A stretch of DNA of 64,000 bases from Gallibacterium genomosp. 1. GTDB taxonomy: Bacteria; Pseudomonadota; Gammaproteobacteria; Enterobacterales; Pasteurellaceae. The DNA is taken from positions 1 through 64,000 of the forward strand of contig NZ_JPXX01000007.1 of the NCBI RefSeq assembly GCF_000771875.1. The letters run 5' to 3'. The translations under genes and the position numbers were made by a program. Within the stretch, counting starts at the first letter, position 1, and each line of letters begins with the position of its first letter. The notes below the pieces were generated by a model that saw nothing but the letters and a program-made list of their open reading frames with translations, made no database searches and had not been told where the DNA came from. This document shows, one piece after another, positions 1 through 9,986 of this stretch.

Positions 1-250
1 TTTCCAAACCAATATTTACCGCTAATTTATCTTCTGCATCAATTAATTGTTGTGCTTTATCCGAACTTTTACTTTTTGCATAATCAACAGCTTCATCAAT
101 TAACGAAGCATATTGTGGTAGTTGGGAGGCACTTAATACTAATGATGGATTGGTGGTTGCATCTTGTGGTTGGTATTTTTTGATTGCTTCAATATCACCG
201 GTATCGGCAACAACCACTGTCATTTTGCGTAGAGCTTCAAGTTGTGACAT
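1..250 (-). CDS. talB: Transaldolase, N-terminal part (cut by window edge)
   Basis: Only the first 83 residues are present; the gene runs off the left edge. Transaldolase moves a dihydroxyacetone unit between sugar phosphates in the non-oxidative pentose phosphate pathway, in the cytoplasm. The visible part has the family's opening pattern: a TVVVADTGD segment near residue 11, then QDATTNPSL near residue 28 and [10 protein letters not shown] near residue 72, all typical of TalB. The ATG is preceded by an AAGGAGT-like ribosome site. The catalytic lysine lies beyond the edge and cannot be checked. TalB rather than TalA is chosen from the overall pattern. Confidence 0.93.
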   Translation of the reverse strand, partial: MSQLEALRKMTVVVADTGDIEAIKKYQPQDATTNPSLVLSASQLPQYASLIDEAVDYAKSKSSDKAQQLIDAEDKLAVNIGLE

Positions 251-393
251 AAAATTTACTCCTTAATTTTATTTGAAAAGTGCTGGCATAGTACCACAGA
301 AACAATTACTCTGAGTAGTACGTTTTCTATTATTGCGATTTACGATATTTAATATTAGCGTAACCGCCTGTTTCAAGACTGAAAACATTACTC

Positions 394-1857
394 TTAAAGA
401 CCTAATTGTTGCCAAATCTCATCAATTCGTTTCACGACATTCGGATCTTTTTTAATAGGACGCCCCCACTCCCGTTGAGTTTCTCCCTGCCATTTATTGG
501 TTGCATCAATTCCCATTTTGGAGCCTAACCCCGCTACTGGTGAAGCAAAATCAAGATAATCTATCGGGGTATTTTCCACTAATGTAACATCCCGTGCTGG
601 ATCGCATCTGGTTGTAATTGCCCAAATTACATCTTTCCAATCGCGTGCATTAACATCATCATCACAAACCACTACAAATTTAGTATACATAAACTGCCGT
701 AAGAATGACCAAACTCCCATCATTACACGTTTAGCGTGGCCAGCATACTGCTTTTTGATCGTCACTACCGCTAAACGATAAGAACACCCTTCCGGTGGTA
801 AGTAAAAATCAACAATTTCCGGAAATTGCTTCTGCAAAATAGGAATAAAAACCTCATTCAATGACTCCCCCAGTACCGCTGGCTCATCCGGTGGACGACC
901 AGTATAAGTCGAATGATAAATCGGGTCTTTACGCATTGTTAGATGAGTGACGGTAAATACCGGAAAGTGTTCCTGCTCATTGTAATAACCGGTGTGATCG
1001 CCATAAGGTCCTTCTAATGCAGTTTCATTCGGATCAATATATCCCTCCAGCACAATTTCCGCACCAGCAGGAATCTCCAAATCACAGCTTAATGCTTTCG
1101 ACACTTCTGTTTTATTACCACGAAGCAAGCCTGCAAAGGCGTACTCAGAAAGCGTATCCGGAATAGGTGTTACTGCACTTAAAATAGTTGCCGGATCAGC
1201 GCCCAACGCTACAACAACTGGGAATTTCTCGTCTGGATGGACTTCTTTCCATTCCTGAAAATCTAAAGCACCACCACGATGCGATAGCCAACGCATAATT
1301 AATTTATTTTTTCCAATCAGTTGTTGACGATAAATACCGATATTTTGCCGTTTTTTATAAGGCCCTTTTGTAACTGTCAATCCCCAAGTAATTAAAGGGG
1401 CTACATCATCCGGCCAACAGTGCATAATCGGTAAACGGTATAAATCCACCTGATCTCCACTTAAAACAACATCCTGACATTCCGGTTTACTGATCGTTTT
1501 TGTCGGCATATTTAACACAGGGCGAAATTGTGTAATGCTGCTGAACAGATCTTTTATCCCTTTTGGCGGCTCGGGTTCTTTCAAAAATGCCAACAGCTTG
1601 CCCACTTCCCGCAATGTGCTGACATCTTCTTGCCCCATTCCCAATGCAACCCGTTTCGGCGTACCGAACAAATTACATAACACAGGCATATCAAATCCTT
1701 TCGCATTTTCAAACAACAATGCCGGCCCACCTTTACGCAAAGTACGATCCGCAATTTCTGTCATTTCCAGATACGGATCAACTTCAACCGTAATGCGTTT
1801 AAGCTCCCCCTGTTGTTCCAGCAATGTAATAAATTCACGTAAATTTTTATATTTCAC
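394..1857 (-). CDS. ubiD: 3-octaprenyl-4-hydroxybenzoate carboxy-lyase UbiD
   Basis: UbiD decarboxylates the polyprenyl-4-hydroxybenzoate intermediate of ubiquinone synthesis and uses prenylated FMN made by UbiX. The 487 residues match the family length. Visible motifs include [17 protein letters not shown] near residue 38 and the conserved acidic segment [13 protein letters not shown] near residue 284, which carries catalytic glutamates. The start is GTG, supported by an AAGGGG ribosome site about 7 bases upstream and by a natural N-terminus (MKYKNLREF). It is the last gene of a hinT-uppP-ubiD run with 13-base gaps. No UbiX gene is in the window. Confidence 0.96.
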   Translation of the reverse strand: MKYKNLREFITLLEQQGELKRITVEVDPYLEMTEIADRTLRKGGPALLFENAKGFDMPVLCNLFGTPKRVALGMGQEDVSTLREVGKLLAFLKEPEPPKGIKDLFSSITQFRPVLNMPTKTISKPECQDVVLSGDQVDLYRLPIMHCWPDDVAPLITWGLTVTKGPYKKRQNIGIYRQQLIGKNKLIMRWLSHRGGALDFQEWKEVHPDEKFPVVVALGADPATILSAVTPIPDTLSEYAFAGLLRGNKTEVSKALSCDLEIPAGAEIVLEGYIDPNETALEGPYGDHTGYYNEQEHFPVFTVTHLTMRKDPIYHSTYTGRPPDEPAVLGESLNEVFIPILQKQFPEIVDFYLPPEGCSYRLAVVTIKKQYAGHAKRVMMGVWSFLRQFMYTKFVVVCDDDVNARDWKDVIWAITTRCDPARDVTLVENTPIDYLDFASPVAGLGSKMGIDATNKWQGETQREWGRPIKKDPNVVKRIDEIWQQLGL

Positions 1858-1870
1858 CCTCTGCCCCTTA

Positions 1871-2677
1871 TTAAGCCAACACGATCCAAGCCAATAAAAT
1901 CGCTAAGATAAAACGGTATATCGCAAAAGAAACGAATGAGATTTTACCAATTAAATGCAAGAATGTTCGAATAGCAATCATTGCCACTACAAATGCGGTA
2001 ACGAAACCAACCACAAATAACGGTAAATCATCCCACGAAAGAAAAGGAAGGCTTTTATATAAATCTAATGCGGTTGCACCAATCATCATCGGCACAGCTA
2101 AAATAAAAGAATATTCTGCTGCAGCTTTTTTACCTACTCCCATCAACAACCCACCGGAAATAGTCGCTCCGGAACGAGAAAAGCCAGGGAATAATGCCAA
2201 ACACTGGAATAGCCCGATCGCAAATGCCTGACGGTAAGTAATTTGATCCAACTCTTCCGCATATGCCGGTTGCGGACGAAATTTTTCCGCCAAAATCAAT
2301 AAAATACCACCGGCAACCAAAGCACCGATAACATTATGAATATTGAACCAAGATTTGATCGTGGAATGAAATAGTAACCCCAACACCACTGCCGGGATCA
2401 TCCCTAAAATAATATGTATTAAATTTAAGTGAGCTTTGTTCCGATCCACTTTCTCACCGAAATGAATACCGATCAATCCGAACATTTTGCGCCAGTACAC
2501 AAAAATAACTGCCAAAATCGACCCTAATTGAATAATCACTTCAAACGTTGCCGCTTTTTGCCCTTCAAAGCCAAGAAAATGACCGGCAATTATCATATGT
2601 CCAGTTGATGAAACAGGTAAAAATTCGGTTAAGCCTTCAACACAACCTAAAATGAAAGCAATTAATAATTCAGACAT
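1871..2677 (-). CDS. uppP: Undecaprenyl-diphosphatase UppP (BacA)
   Basis: This membrane enzyme dephosphorylates undecaprenyl diphosphate, recycling the lipid carrier for peptidoglycan and other envelope polymers; extra copies give bacitracin resistance in other species. The 268 residues are mostly hydrophobic helices. The two signatures are present: [14 protein letters not shown] from residue 14, with the paired glutamates E14 and E18, and PGFSRSGAT near residue 164. It lies 13 bases after hinT and 13 before ubiD, so the three are probably co-transcribed. The upstream step of the same lipid pathway, uppS, lies elsewhere in this window. Confidence 0.97.
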   Translation of the reverse strand: MSELLIAFILGCVEGLTEFLPVSSTGHMIIAGHFLGFEGQKAATFEVIIQLGSILAVIFVYWRKMFGLIGIHFGEKVDRNKAHLNLIHIILGMIPAVVLGLLFHSTIKSWFNIHNVIGALVAGGILLILAEKFRPQPAYAEELDQITYRQAFAIGLFQCLALFPGFSRSGATISGGLLMGVGKKAAAEYSFILAVPMMIGATALDLYKSLPFLSWDDLPLFVVGFVTAFVVAMIAIRTFLHLIGKISFVSFAIYRFILAILLAWIVLA

Positions 2678-2690
2678 TCAAAACTCCTGC

Positions 2691-3038
2691 TTACGGCAAC
2701 ATTTTGCCAAGCTGTTTACCACCAACCAAATGCATATGTAAATGAAACACTTCCTGTCCGCCGTGTTTATTACAATTCACAATGAGGCGATAACCATCCT
2801 CATCAATACCTTGTTCTTTTGCAATTTTTGCAGCAATGACAAACAGATGCCCTAAAACTTGTTCATCTTCCGCTGTTACATCGTTGACAGTTGGGATGAT
2901 TTTATTCGGAATAATCAAAATATGTGTCGGTGCTTGCGGAGCAATATCGCGGAATGCCGTAACTAAATCATCCTGATAGACGATATCTGCCGGAATTTCT
3001 TTACGGATAATTTTGCTAAAGATAGTTTCTGTTGCCAT
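2691..3038 (-). CDS. hinT: HIT-family purine nucleoside phosphoramidase HinT
   Basis: A small cytoplasmic nucleotide hydrolase of the histidine triad family, which cleaves adenosine phosphoramidates and aminoacyl-adenylates. Length, 115 residues, is typical. The catalytic triad is visible near the end as HLHMHLVGG, with histidines at 99, 101 and 103. The N-terminus has the usual [19 protein letters not shown] pattern. It is the first gene of the leftward hinT-uppP-ubiD run; its start codon faces the focA promoter region, so the two transcripts diverge. Confidence 0.96.
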   Translation of the reverse strand: MATETIFSKIIRKEIPADIVYQDDLVTAFRDIAPQAPTHILIIPNKIIPTVNDVTAEDEQVLGHLFVIAAKIAKEQGIDEDGYRLIVNCNKHGGQEVFHLHMHLVGGKQLGKMLP

Positions 3039-3194
3039 AACTTTTCTCCTTAAAAATAACTAATAATATGAAGGTTAAAATAACTCGTCTATTATAAAGG
3101 CTTTTTTATAGTTATGCTTGTAAAAGAGAAGAAAACTTCTTTACATTGTTTTAAAACAACTTTTTAACAATATTTCAATAACTTAATTTGAAAT

Positions 3195-3208
3195 TTGATC
3201 TGTATCAA
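3195..3208. promoter_or_regulatory. FNR box in the focA-pflB promoter
   Basis: The sequence TTGAT-CTGT-ATCAA is an exact match to the FNR consensus TTGAT-N4-ATCAA. A TAAACA hexamer at 3232-3237 would serve as a -10 element with the box centred near -41.5, the usual activating position. FNR control of focA-pfl is well known in enterobacteria; that it applies here is inference from the perfect site and position. Confidence 0.82.
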
Positions 3209-3324
3209 CGATACCTCAAAACGGTAATTTCTAAACACTGAATTTGCTATTTATTCCCACTAAAACTTCCTATAATTAGCAAAATTTTTGAAAATATAAA
3301 ATTTTTTTGAAGGAAATCGTGTTT

Positions 3325-4167
3325 ATGAAAGATGCGACAACTATTGCACTGAATCCGGCACAGATGACAGATCTGGCGGAAGATGTTGCCGCTTATAAAG
3401 CACAGAAAAAACCTTTTCTCTCTTTTGCCTCCGGTATTTCCGCCGGTGCCTGTATTGCACTTGCCTTTGTGTTTTATACAACAACACAAACCGGATTAAC
3501 TAATGCTTCGTGGGGATTGGCTAAACTCGTTGGCGGTTTGGTTTTCTCTCTTGGTGTCATTATGGTAGTGATTTTGGGAACAGAACTTTTTACCTCCTCC
3601 ACACTAACCGCCACCGCTAAAGCTTCCGGTAGAATTACTGCTGTACAAATGCTACGCAACTGGGTTGTTGTTTATTTTGGCAATTTCGTAGGCAGTTTAA
3701 TCATTGTGGCGTTAATCTGGTTCGCTGGGCAAACAATGGCCGTGGAAGGTCAATGGGGATTAACTATTCTGAAAACTGCACAACATAAAATTCACCATTC
3801 TTGGTTAGAGGCTTTTTGCTTAGGTATTTTATGTAATATTATGGTTTGTGTCGCCATTTGGATGGCTTATTCCGGACGGACGGTAACCGATAAAGCATTA
3901 ATTATGATTTTACCGATTGGGATGTTCGTTGCTTCAGGTTTTGAACACTGTGTAGCAAATATGTTTATGATTCCAATGGGTATTTTGACAGCACATTATA
4001 GTGATGCTTCATTTTGGCAACAATTGGGAATTGATGCTTCACAGTTTGCCGATTTAGATTTCTACCATTTTATTGTGAAGAATTTAATTCCTGTCACATT
4101 AGGTAACATTATTGGTGGTGCGGTTTGTATTGGCTTATTCCATCGCTTTTTAGCCAAAGCGCACTAA
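3325..4167 (+). CDS. focA: Formate transporter FocA
   Basis: FocA is a pentameric formate channel of the FNT family in the inner membrane. It exports or re-imports formate made by pyruvate formate-lyase. The 280-residue protein has six hydrophobic segments and family features such as the FEHCVANMF motif near residue 206. An upstream TTG at 3307 also opens this frame, but the AAGGA ribosome site at 3310-3314 fits the ATG at 3325, so I use that. pflB follows after 40 bases, and the perfect FNR box upstream points to anaerobic induction of both genes. Confidence 0.95.
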   Translation: MKDATTIALNPAQMTDLAEDVAAYKAQKKPFLSFASGISAGACIALAFVFYTTTQTGLTNASWGLAKLVGGLVFSLGVIMVVILGTELFTSSTLTATAKASGRITAVQMLRNWVVVYFGNFVGSLIIVALIWFAGQTMAVEGQWGLTILKTAQHKIHHSWLEAFCLGILCNIMVCVAIWMAYSGRTVTDKALIMILPIGMFVASGFEHCVANMFMIPMGILTAHYSDASFWQQLGIDASQFADLDFYHFIVKNLIPVTLGNIIGGAVCIGLFHRFLAKAH

Positions 4168-4207
4168 AGCATTTATTTTTATTCATTATTCAATTAAGGA
4201 AATGATT

Positions 4208-6520
4208 ATGACTCAATTAACAGAACAACAACAATTAGCTTGGTCAGGTTTCCAAGCTGGTGATTGGCAAGAAAACGTCAATGTACGTGATTTTATTCAA
4301 CGTAACTACACTCCATATGAAGGTGATGAATCTTTCTTAGCTGGTGCTACTGCTGCTACCACCAAACTTTGGAATAAAGTTATGGAAGGTATTAAAGAGG
4401 AAAACCGCACTCACGAACCTCTTGATTTTGATACAGACATTCCTTCAACAATCATTTCTCACCCAGCAGGATATATCGAGAAAGAATTAGAACAGATCGT
4501 TGGATTACAAACTGATGCTCCTTTAAAACGTGCCATTATTCCTTTTGGTGGGATCAAAATGGTTGAAGGATCTTGTAAAGTTTATGGTCGAGAATTAGAT
4601 CCTAAAGTAAAAAAAATCTTTACTGAATACCGTAAAACACATAACCAAGGAGTATTTGATGTCTACACACCAGATATTCTACGTTGTCGTAAATCAGGTG
4701 TATTAACCGGCTTACCAGATGCTTATGGACGTGGACGTATCATCGGAGATTATCGCCGTGTTGCCCTTTATGGTATTGATTTCTTAATGGCTGATAAATA
4801 TAAACAATTCTCTTCACTTCAACCACGCTTAGAAAGCGGTGAAGATCTTGAAATGACCATCCAATTACGTGAAGAAATTGCTGAACAACATCGCGCATTG
4901 GGTCAAATCAAACAAATGGCTGCCAGTTATGGTTACGATATTTCCGGACCGGCAAAAAATGCTAAAGAAGCTGTACAATGGACTTACTTCGGTTACCTTG
5001 CTGCAGTTAAATCACAAAACGGTGCAGCGATGTCATTTGGTCGTGTCTCTTCATTCTTAGATATTTATATTGAGCGTGACTTAAAAGAAGGCACTTTGAC
5101 TGAAGAACAAGCTCAAGAGTTGATCGATCATCTTGTTATGAAATTACGTATGGTACGTTTCTTACGTACTCCTGAATACGATCAATTATTCTCAGGGGAC
5201 CCAATTTGGGCAACAGAATCTCTTGGTGGTATGGGTTTAGATGGACGTACTTTAGTAACTAAAAATACATTCCGTTTCTTAAATACTCTTTACACTATGG
5301 GACCATCACCTGAACCAAATATGACAATTCTTTGGTCTGAAAAATTACCGGATAACTTTAAACGTTTCTGTGCAAAAGTTTCTATTGATACCTCTTCTGT
5401 TCAATATGAAAACGATGATTTAATGCGTCCAGATTTCAATAGTGATGATTATGCTATTGCTTGCTGTGTGAGTCCAATGGTTGTTGGTAAACAAATGCAG
5501 TTCTTCGGTGCAAGAGCAAACCTAGCCAAAACAATGCTTTACTCTATCAATGGTGGTATTGATGAGAAAAACGGTATGCAAGTTGGTCCGAAAACAGAGC
5601 CAATCAAAACTGAATATCTTGACTACGATGATGTTATGACCCGTATGGATAGCTTTATGGATTGGTTGGCAAAACAATATGTTACTGCCTTGAACATCAT
5701 CCACTATATGCACGATAAATACAGTTATGAAGCTGCATTAATGGCATTACACGATCGTGATGTTTATCGCACAATGGCTTGCGGTATCGCCGGATTATCC
5801 GTTGCGGCAGACTCACTTTCTGCTATCAAATATGCAAAAGTTAAACCTATCCGTGGCGACATCAAAGATAAAGACGGTAATGTTGTGGCTAAAGATATTG
5901 CTATCGACTTTGAAATTGAAGGTGAATATCCACAATTCGGTAACAACGACAGCCGTGTAGATGAAATCGCTTGCGACTTGGTTGAACGCTTTATGAAGAA
6001 AATTCAAAAACTTAAAACTTACCGCAATGCAGTGCCTACTCAATCTGTATTGACCATTACTTCCAACGTGGTTTACGGTAAGAAAACCGGTAATACTCCG
6101 GACGGTCGTCGTGCCGGCGCACCATTCGGACCAGGTGCAAACCCAATGCACGGTCGTGACCAAAAAGGAGCGGTAGCTTCATTAACTTCTGTGGCTAAAT
6201 TGCCATTCGCTTATGCGAAAGACGGTATCTCTTATACCTTCTCAATCGTACCAAATGCGTTAGGTAAAGATTACGAAGCACAAAAACGTAATTTAGCAGG
6301 CTTAATGGACGGTTATTTCCACCACGAAGCGACCATTGAAGGCGGACAACACTTGAACGTGAACGTAATGAACCGTGAAATGTTGTTAGATGCAATGGAA
6401 AATCCGGAAAAATATCCACAATTAACCATTCGCGTTTCCGGTTATGCAGTGCGTTTTAACTCTTTAACTAAAGAGCAACAACAAGACGTTATTACTCGTA
6501 CTTTCACACAAACTATGTAA
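4208..6520 (+). CDS. pflB: Pyruvate formate-lyase PflB
   Basis: This glycyl-radical enzyme splits pyruvate with CoA into acetyl-CoA and formate under anaerobic conditions. The 770 residues match the family. The catalytic cysteine pair is at residues 419-420 in AIACCVSPM, and the radical glycine is G745 in RVSGYAVRF near the end. The ATG at 4208 has AAGGA seven bases upstream; an ATG at 4202 is only one base from it and is less likely. A strong terminator follows. The activating enzyme gene pflA, often next to pflB, is not here and must lie elsewhere. Confidence 0.97.
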   Translation: MTQLTEQQQLAWSGFQAGDWQENVNVRDFIQRNYTPYEGDESFLAGATAATTKLWNKVMEGIKEENRTHEPLDFDTDIPSTIISHPAGYIEKELEQIVGLQTDAPLKRAIIPFGGIKMVEGSCKVYGRELDPKVKKIFTEYRKTHNQGVFDVYTPDILRCRKSGVLTGLPDAYGRGRIIGDYRRVALYGIDFLMADKYKQFSSLQPRLESGEDLEMTIQLREEIAEQHRALGQIKQMAASYGYDISGPAKNAKEAVQWTYFGYLAAVKSQNGAAMSFGRVSSFLDIYIERDLKEGTLTEEQAQELIDHLVMKLRMVRFLRTPEYDQLFSGDPIWATESLGGMGLDGRTLVTKNTFRFLNTLYTMGPSPEPNMTILWSEKLPDNFKRFCAKVSIDTSSVQYENDDLMRPDFNSDDYAIACCVSPMVVGKQMQFFGARANLAKTMLYSINGGIDEKNGMQVGPKTEPIKTEYLDYDDVMTRMDSFMDWLAKQYVTALNIIHYMHDKYSYEAALMALHDRDVYRTMACGIAGLSVAADSLSAIKYAKVKPIRGDIKDKDGNVVAKDIAIDFEIEGEYPQFGNNDSRVDEIACDLVERFMKKIQKLKTYRNAVPTQSVLTITSNVVYGKKTGNTPDGRRAGAPFGPGANPMHGRDQKGAVASLTSVAKLPFAYAKDGISYTFSIVPNALGKDYEAQKRNLAGLMDGYFHHEATIEGGQHLNVNVMNREMLLDAMENPEKYPQLTIRVSGYAVRFNSLTKEQQQDVITRTFTQTM

Positions 6521-6540
6521 TTAATAACTATTGATTAAAA

Positions 6541-6566
6541 AACTGCCTTTCGGGGCAGTTTTTTTA
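6541..6566 (+). terminator. Rho-independent terminator of focA-pflB
   Basis: An AACTGCC / GGCAGTT stem with a six-base loop is followed by a run of T residues, about 20 bases after the pflB stop codon. Confidence 0.9.
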
Positions 6567-6715
6567 TATCTTTTATTCAAAAATTAAACATATTTCAAAA
6601 ATATCCGGTTTATTTATATCTCATTTAACTTTTCTTATTTTTCTTAAAAAAAACTAGCCTTTTTTTTGCCTTGCTTGCTACACTGACTAACAATTCAAAC
6701 ATAACAACAAAATAG

Positions 6716-8065
<1,350 letters not shown>

Positions 8066-8093
8066 CCCTTTTCCACAATTCCTTTTATCTCTT

Positions 8094-8123
8094 GAAGATG
8101 GGTATTTCCCATCTTCTTTTTTT
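8094..8123 (+). terminator. Rho-independent terminator of gdhA
   Basis: GAAGATGGG and CCCATCTTC form a 9-base-pair stem with a short loop, followed by seven T residues. Confidence 0.92.
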
Positions 8124-8260
8124 ATCATTCTAATTATTCCTTCTTCAAAAAAGATCAACATTATTCAATATTATTTTAAATGCAGATTTCTTATAACATT
8201 TCCAATTACCATCATATTTTTATCCCTTTTAGTTATAAAAAATAATAAAAAGTGCTAAAT

Positions 8261-8276
8261 AGCCATCTAGCCGTAT
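8261..8276. promoter_or_regulatory. Possible MetJ operator (two tandem Met boxes)
   Basis: AGCCATCT and AGCCGTAT stand head to tail; each matches the 8-base Met box AGACGTCT at six positions. MetJ binds two or more adjacent boxes, so the tandem arrangement matters more than each match. A TATAAT hexamer at 8290-8295 places the boxes over the expected -35 region, as for a repressor site. Downstream is a decayed amino-acid transporter, so the ancestral operon may have carried methionine or cystine. Found by eye, with no score. Confidence 0.5.
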
Positions 8277-8328
8277 AGAAATAAATTTATATAATGCCTT
8301 TATGTTTTAGTTTAAATGGACTCTGAAA

Positions 8329-8631
8329 ATGGATTGGCAATACGTTGTTAATGCAATTCCAAAATTTATTGATGCAACCTTACTCACGCTTTATTTAGCG
8401 GGAGCCGGTATCCTTTTCTCGCTCATCATCGGCATTATCTGTGCAGTACTGCTGGTGTATCCGATACGAGTTTTATCTCGCATCACTAAAGCTTATATTG
8501 AAATCTCTTGCAAGATTGTTTACCACGAAATGACTTTCACTCGTCAAGTTTCAGACCACATTATTTTTATGGATCAAAGCAATATTATTGAATAGAACAC
8601 TCCAGAACAATTTTTAAGAAGTCGGTAAAAT
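8329..8631 (+). pseudogene. Collapsed amino-acid ABC transporter: permease N-terminus joined to ATPase C-terminus
   Basis: The first 62 or so codons encode the start of a polar amino-acid ABC permease (MDWQYVVNAIPKFIDATLLTLY, with one membrane helix, ending at AYIEIS). The reading then jumps in frame to the end of the partner ATPase: a form of the H-loop (IVYHEMTFTRQVSD) and the IIFMDQ strand. A stop codon at 8593-8595 interrupts this, and the ATPase-like frame continues as NTPEQFL. About two thirds of the permease and most of the ATPase, including both Walker motifs, are missing. It cannot make a working transporter. An 88-residue product is possible but probably meaningless. Confidence 0.8.
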
Positions 8632-8633
8632 AG

Positions 8634-9055
8634 ATTCCGTCATCACAGATATTCAGCAATTAACTGATAAAACATTATTAGTTAATAAGGGCACTACCGC
8701 CGATGCCTTCTTCACAAAAAATTATCCTAATATCAAATTATTGAAATTTGAACAAAATACAGAAACCTTTGATGCCTTAAAAGATGGGCGTGGCGACGCA
8801 TTAGCACACGACAACACACTATTATTCGCGTGGACAAAAAATAATCCAGGCTATACCGTTGGTGTGCGTAGCTTGGGCGAACAAGAGTTCATCGCTCCGG
8901 CAGTACAAAAAAATCAACCTGAATTATTAAAATGGTTAAATGATGAAATCGTAAAACTAACTAAAGAGGGTAAAATTAAAGCCGCTTACGAAAAAACACT
9001 ACATCCAGTTTACGGCGATACCATCAGCGAATCTGATATTTTGGTGGATTATTAG
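8634..9055 (+). pseudogene. Amino-acid ABC transporter substrate-binding protein, C-terminal remnant
   Basis: This frame holds the second half of a periplasmic polar amino-acid binding protein. It starts around VITDIQQL, has the conserved TLLVNKGTTADAFF strand and the RGDALAHDNTLLFAW segment that closes the ligand site, and ends with a normal C-terminus. The signal peptide and first lobe are gone and there is no good start codon; the first internal ATG, at 8741, would give 104 residues. A stop lies just before the fragment in this frame. It follows the permease/ATPase remnant directly, so a second deletion removed the ATPase end and the binding-protein start. Confidence 0.82.
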
Positions 9056-9065
9056 TAATAGACAA

Positions 9066-9093
9066 AAAAGGTAAAGGCTTATCCTTTACCTTT
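9066..9093. terminator. Hairpin between the transporter remnant and the lipoprotein gene
   Basis: AAAGGTAAAGG and CCTTTACCTTT pair around a five-base loop between two convergent units. The A-rich left flank (read from the other strand) suits termination of leftward transcription; the right flank is a weaker T run. It may serve both directions. Confidence 0.7.
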
Positions 9094-9106
9094 CATAACT
9101 TCTCAT

Positions 9107-9505
9107 CTACCAGCGATACCAATATCTGTGAGGCCAACGTGGGCCTAAATCGTATGGAGGAAAATCATCATAATAAAATTGCCGCTCAATCTCCATCTGT
9201 CGGATTTGTTGCTGAGCCATATAATTTTGTAATGCCAATTTATAACAAGATTGGAACATTGGATCATTCACCCGCTTAGTATATTCCGCTTTGAATGCTT
9301 TCTGCTCTTTTTCTGTTAAGCCAATATCCTGATCAAACTGACGCTTCATTAAATATGCCGTTTCTTCATCACACTGTTTTGCCAAAGCAACCTGTAGCGC
9401 CTGCTGCTGCCGAATTTGAGCCTCCTCTCTAGCTCGCTGTTGCTCCGGTGTCAAAGCACAAGCGGTTAGGAGGACAACAAGACCCATAATTAATATTCGT
9501 TTCAT
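9107..9505 (-). CDS. Small predicted lipoprotein of unknown function
   Basis: The 132-residue product starts with a short signal peptide and a lipobox (LTAC, cysteine at 16), so it is probably a lipid-anchored envelope protein. The middle (residues 20-60) is rich in Q, E, A and R and probably helical, with conserved-looking cysteines at about 45 and 86. The tail is rich in aromatic residues and proline (ending WPHRYWYRW). I do not recognise the family. The codons of the lipobox contain ACCGCTTGT, the complement of one Pasteurellaceae DNA-uptake core. It sits in the decayed region but is itself intact. Confidence 0.72.
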   Translation of the reverse strand: MKRILIMGLVVLLTACALTPEQQRAREEAQIRQQQALQVALAKQCDEETAYLMKRQFDQDIGLTEKEQKAFKAEYTKRVNDPMFQSCYKLALQNYMAQQQIRQMEIERQFYYDDFPPYDLGPRWPHRYWYRW

Positions 9506-9514
9506 AATCTCACC

Positions 9515-9814
9515 TTATATCTTCACAAGATTCTGTAAGATTAGAATACTACCAATAACGATTAAAAAACAGTAAATGATTTTATGATAATTAATATTAT
9601 ATTTATGCATCAATTGGTATCCGAATAATCCAAGTAGTAATCCTATAATAAATGCAGGAAACATACTTACTATGTGAGAAAAGACCTCTCCTGTTAGCAA
9701 ATCTTTATTCCAAAATCCTATAATTGCACCTATCATTTGCAGCATAAACAATGGCTCACTATTTTTGAAAAACAAGTCAAAGCGTGTGAAGCAAAAATTC
9801 AAGAAGAGGATCAA
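9515..9814 (-). pseudogene. Possible TauE/SafE-type permease, C-terminal fragment
   Basis: The frame encodes 99 residues with two or three hydrophobic stretches. The part from MLQMIGAIIGFW onward, ending with FPAFIIGLLLGLFGYQ and a last helix (IIYCFLIVIGSILILQNL), resembles the last third of TauE/SafE anion permeases, including the P-x(4)-GLLLG pattern. The first 23 residues do not look like the family and overlap an opposite-strand coding tail, so the junction is probably near 9745. It lacks the first half and any obvious promoter. It could instead be a small independent membrane protein. Confidence 0.5.
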
Positions 9815-9820
9815 GCTGCA
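9741..9820 (+). pseudogene. C-terminal tail of an unidentified rightward gene
   Basis: One plus-strand frame reads a charged helical tail (WLTIFEKQVKACEAKIQEED) and ends in a double stop, with a terminator about 35 bases further on. No start or upstream domain remains. It overlaps the unlikely N-terminal part of the opposing permease fragment. I read it as what is left of a gene whose start was deleted. I cannot name the protein; the evidence is only the coding-like character and the matching terminator. Confidence 0.35.
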
Positions 9821-9854
9821 TTAAAATAATAAAAAACAACCTCCTACTACTTGC

Positions 9855-9883
9855 CCCATAATATATGAATATGGGGCTTTTTA
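9855..9883 (+). terminator. Rho-independent terminator after the rightward gene remnant
   Basis: GCCCCATA and TATGGGGC pair around a nine-base loop and are followed by TTTTTAT. Nothing intact upstream on this strand uses it, which supports the view that a rightward gene once ended here. Confidence 0.8.
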
Positions 9884-9935
9884 TGCTTTGAATATTTTTT
9901 TCTTATATGTTGTAGTTAGGTTATATATTCAAGAC

Positions 9936-9960
9936 AAAAAACCGCATCTAGTCGATGCGG
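9936..9960 (-). terminator. Rho-independent terminator of mglBAC
   Basis: On the minus strand CCGCATC and GATGCGG pair around five bases and are followed by six T residues, 27 bases past the mglC stop. Confidence 0.9.
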
Positions 9961-9986
9961 CTTTATTATAACTTGTGGAAGAAAGA

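Noticed and set aside
1535-1897. Plus-strand 120-residue open frame
   Set aside because: Antisense to ubiD, rich in S, N and R, no ribosome site and no family resemblance; shadow of the real gene.
3307-3324. TTG start giving focA six extra residues
   Set aside because: The AAGGA site lies after it and fits the ATG at 3325.
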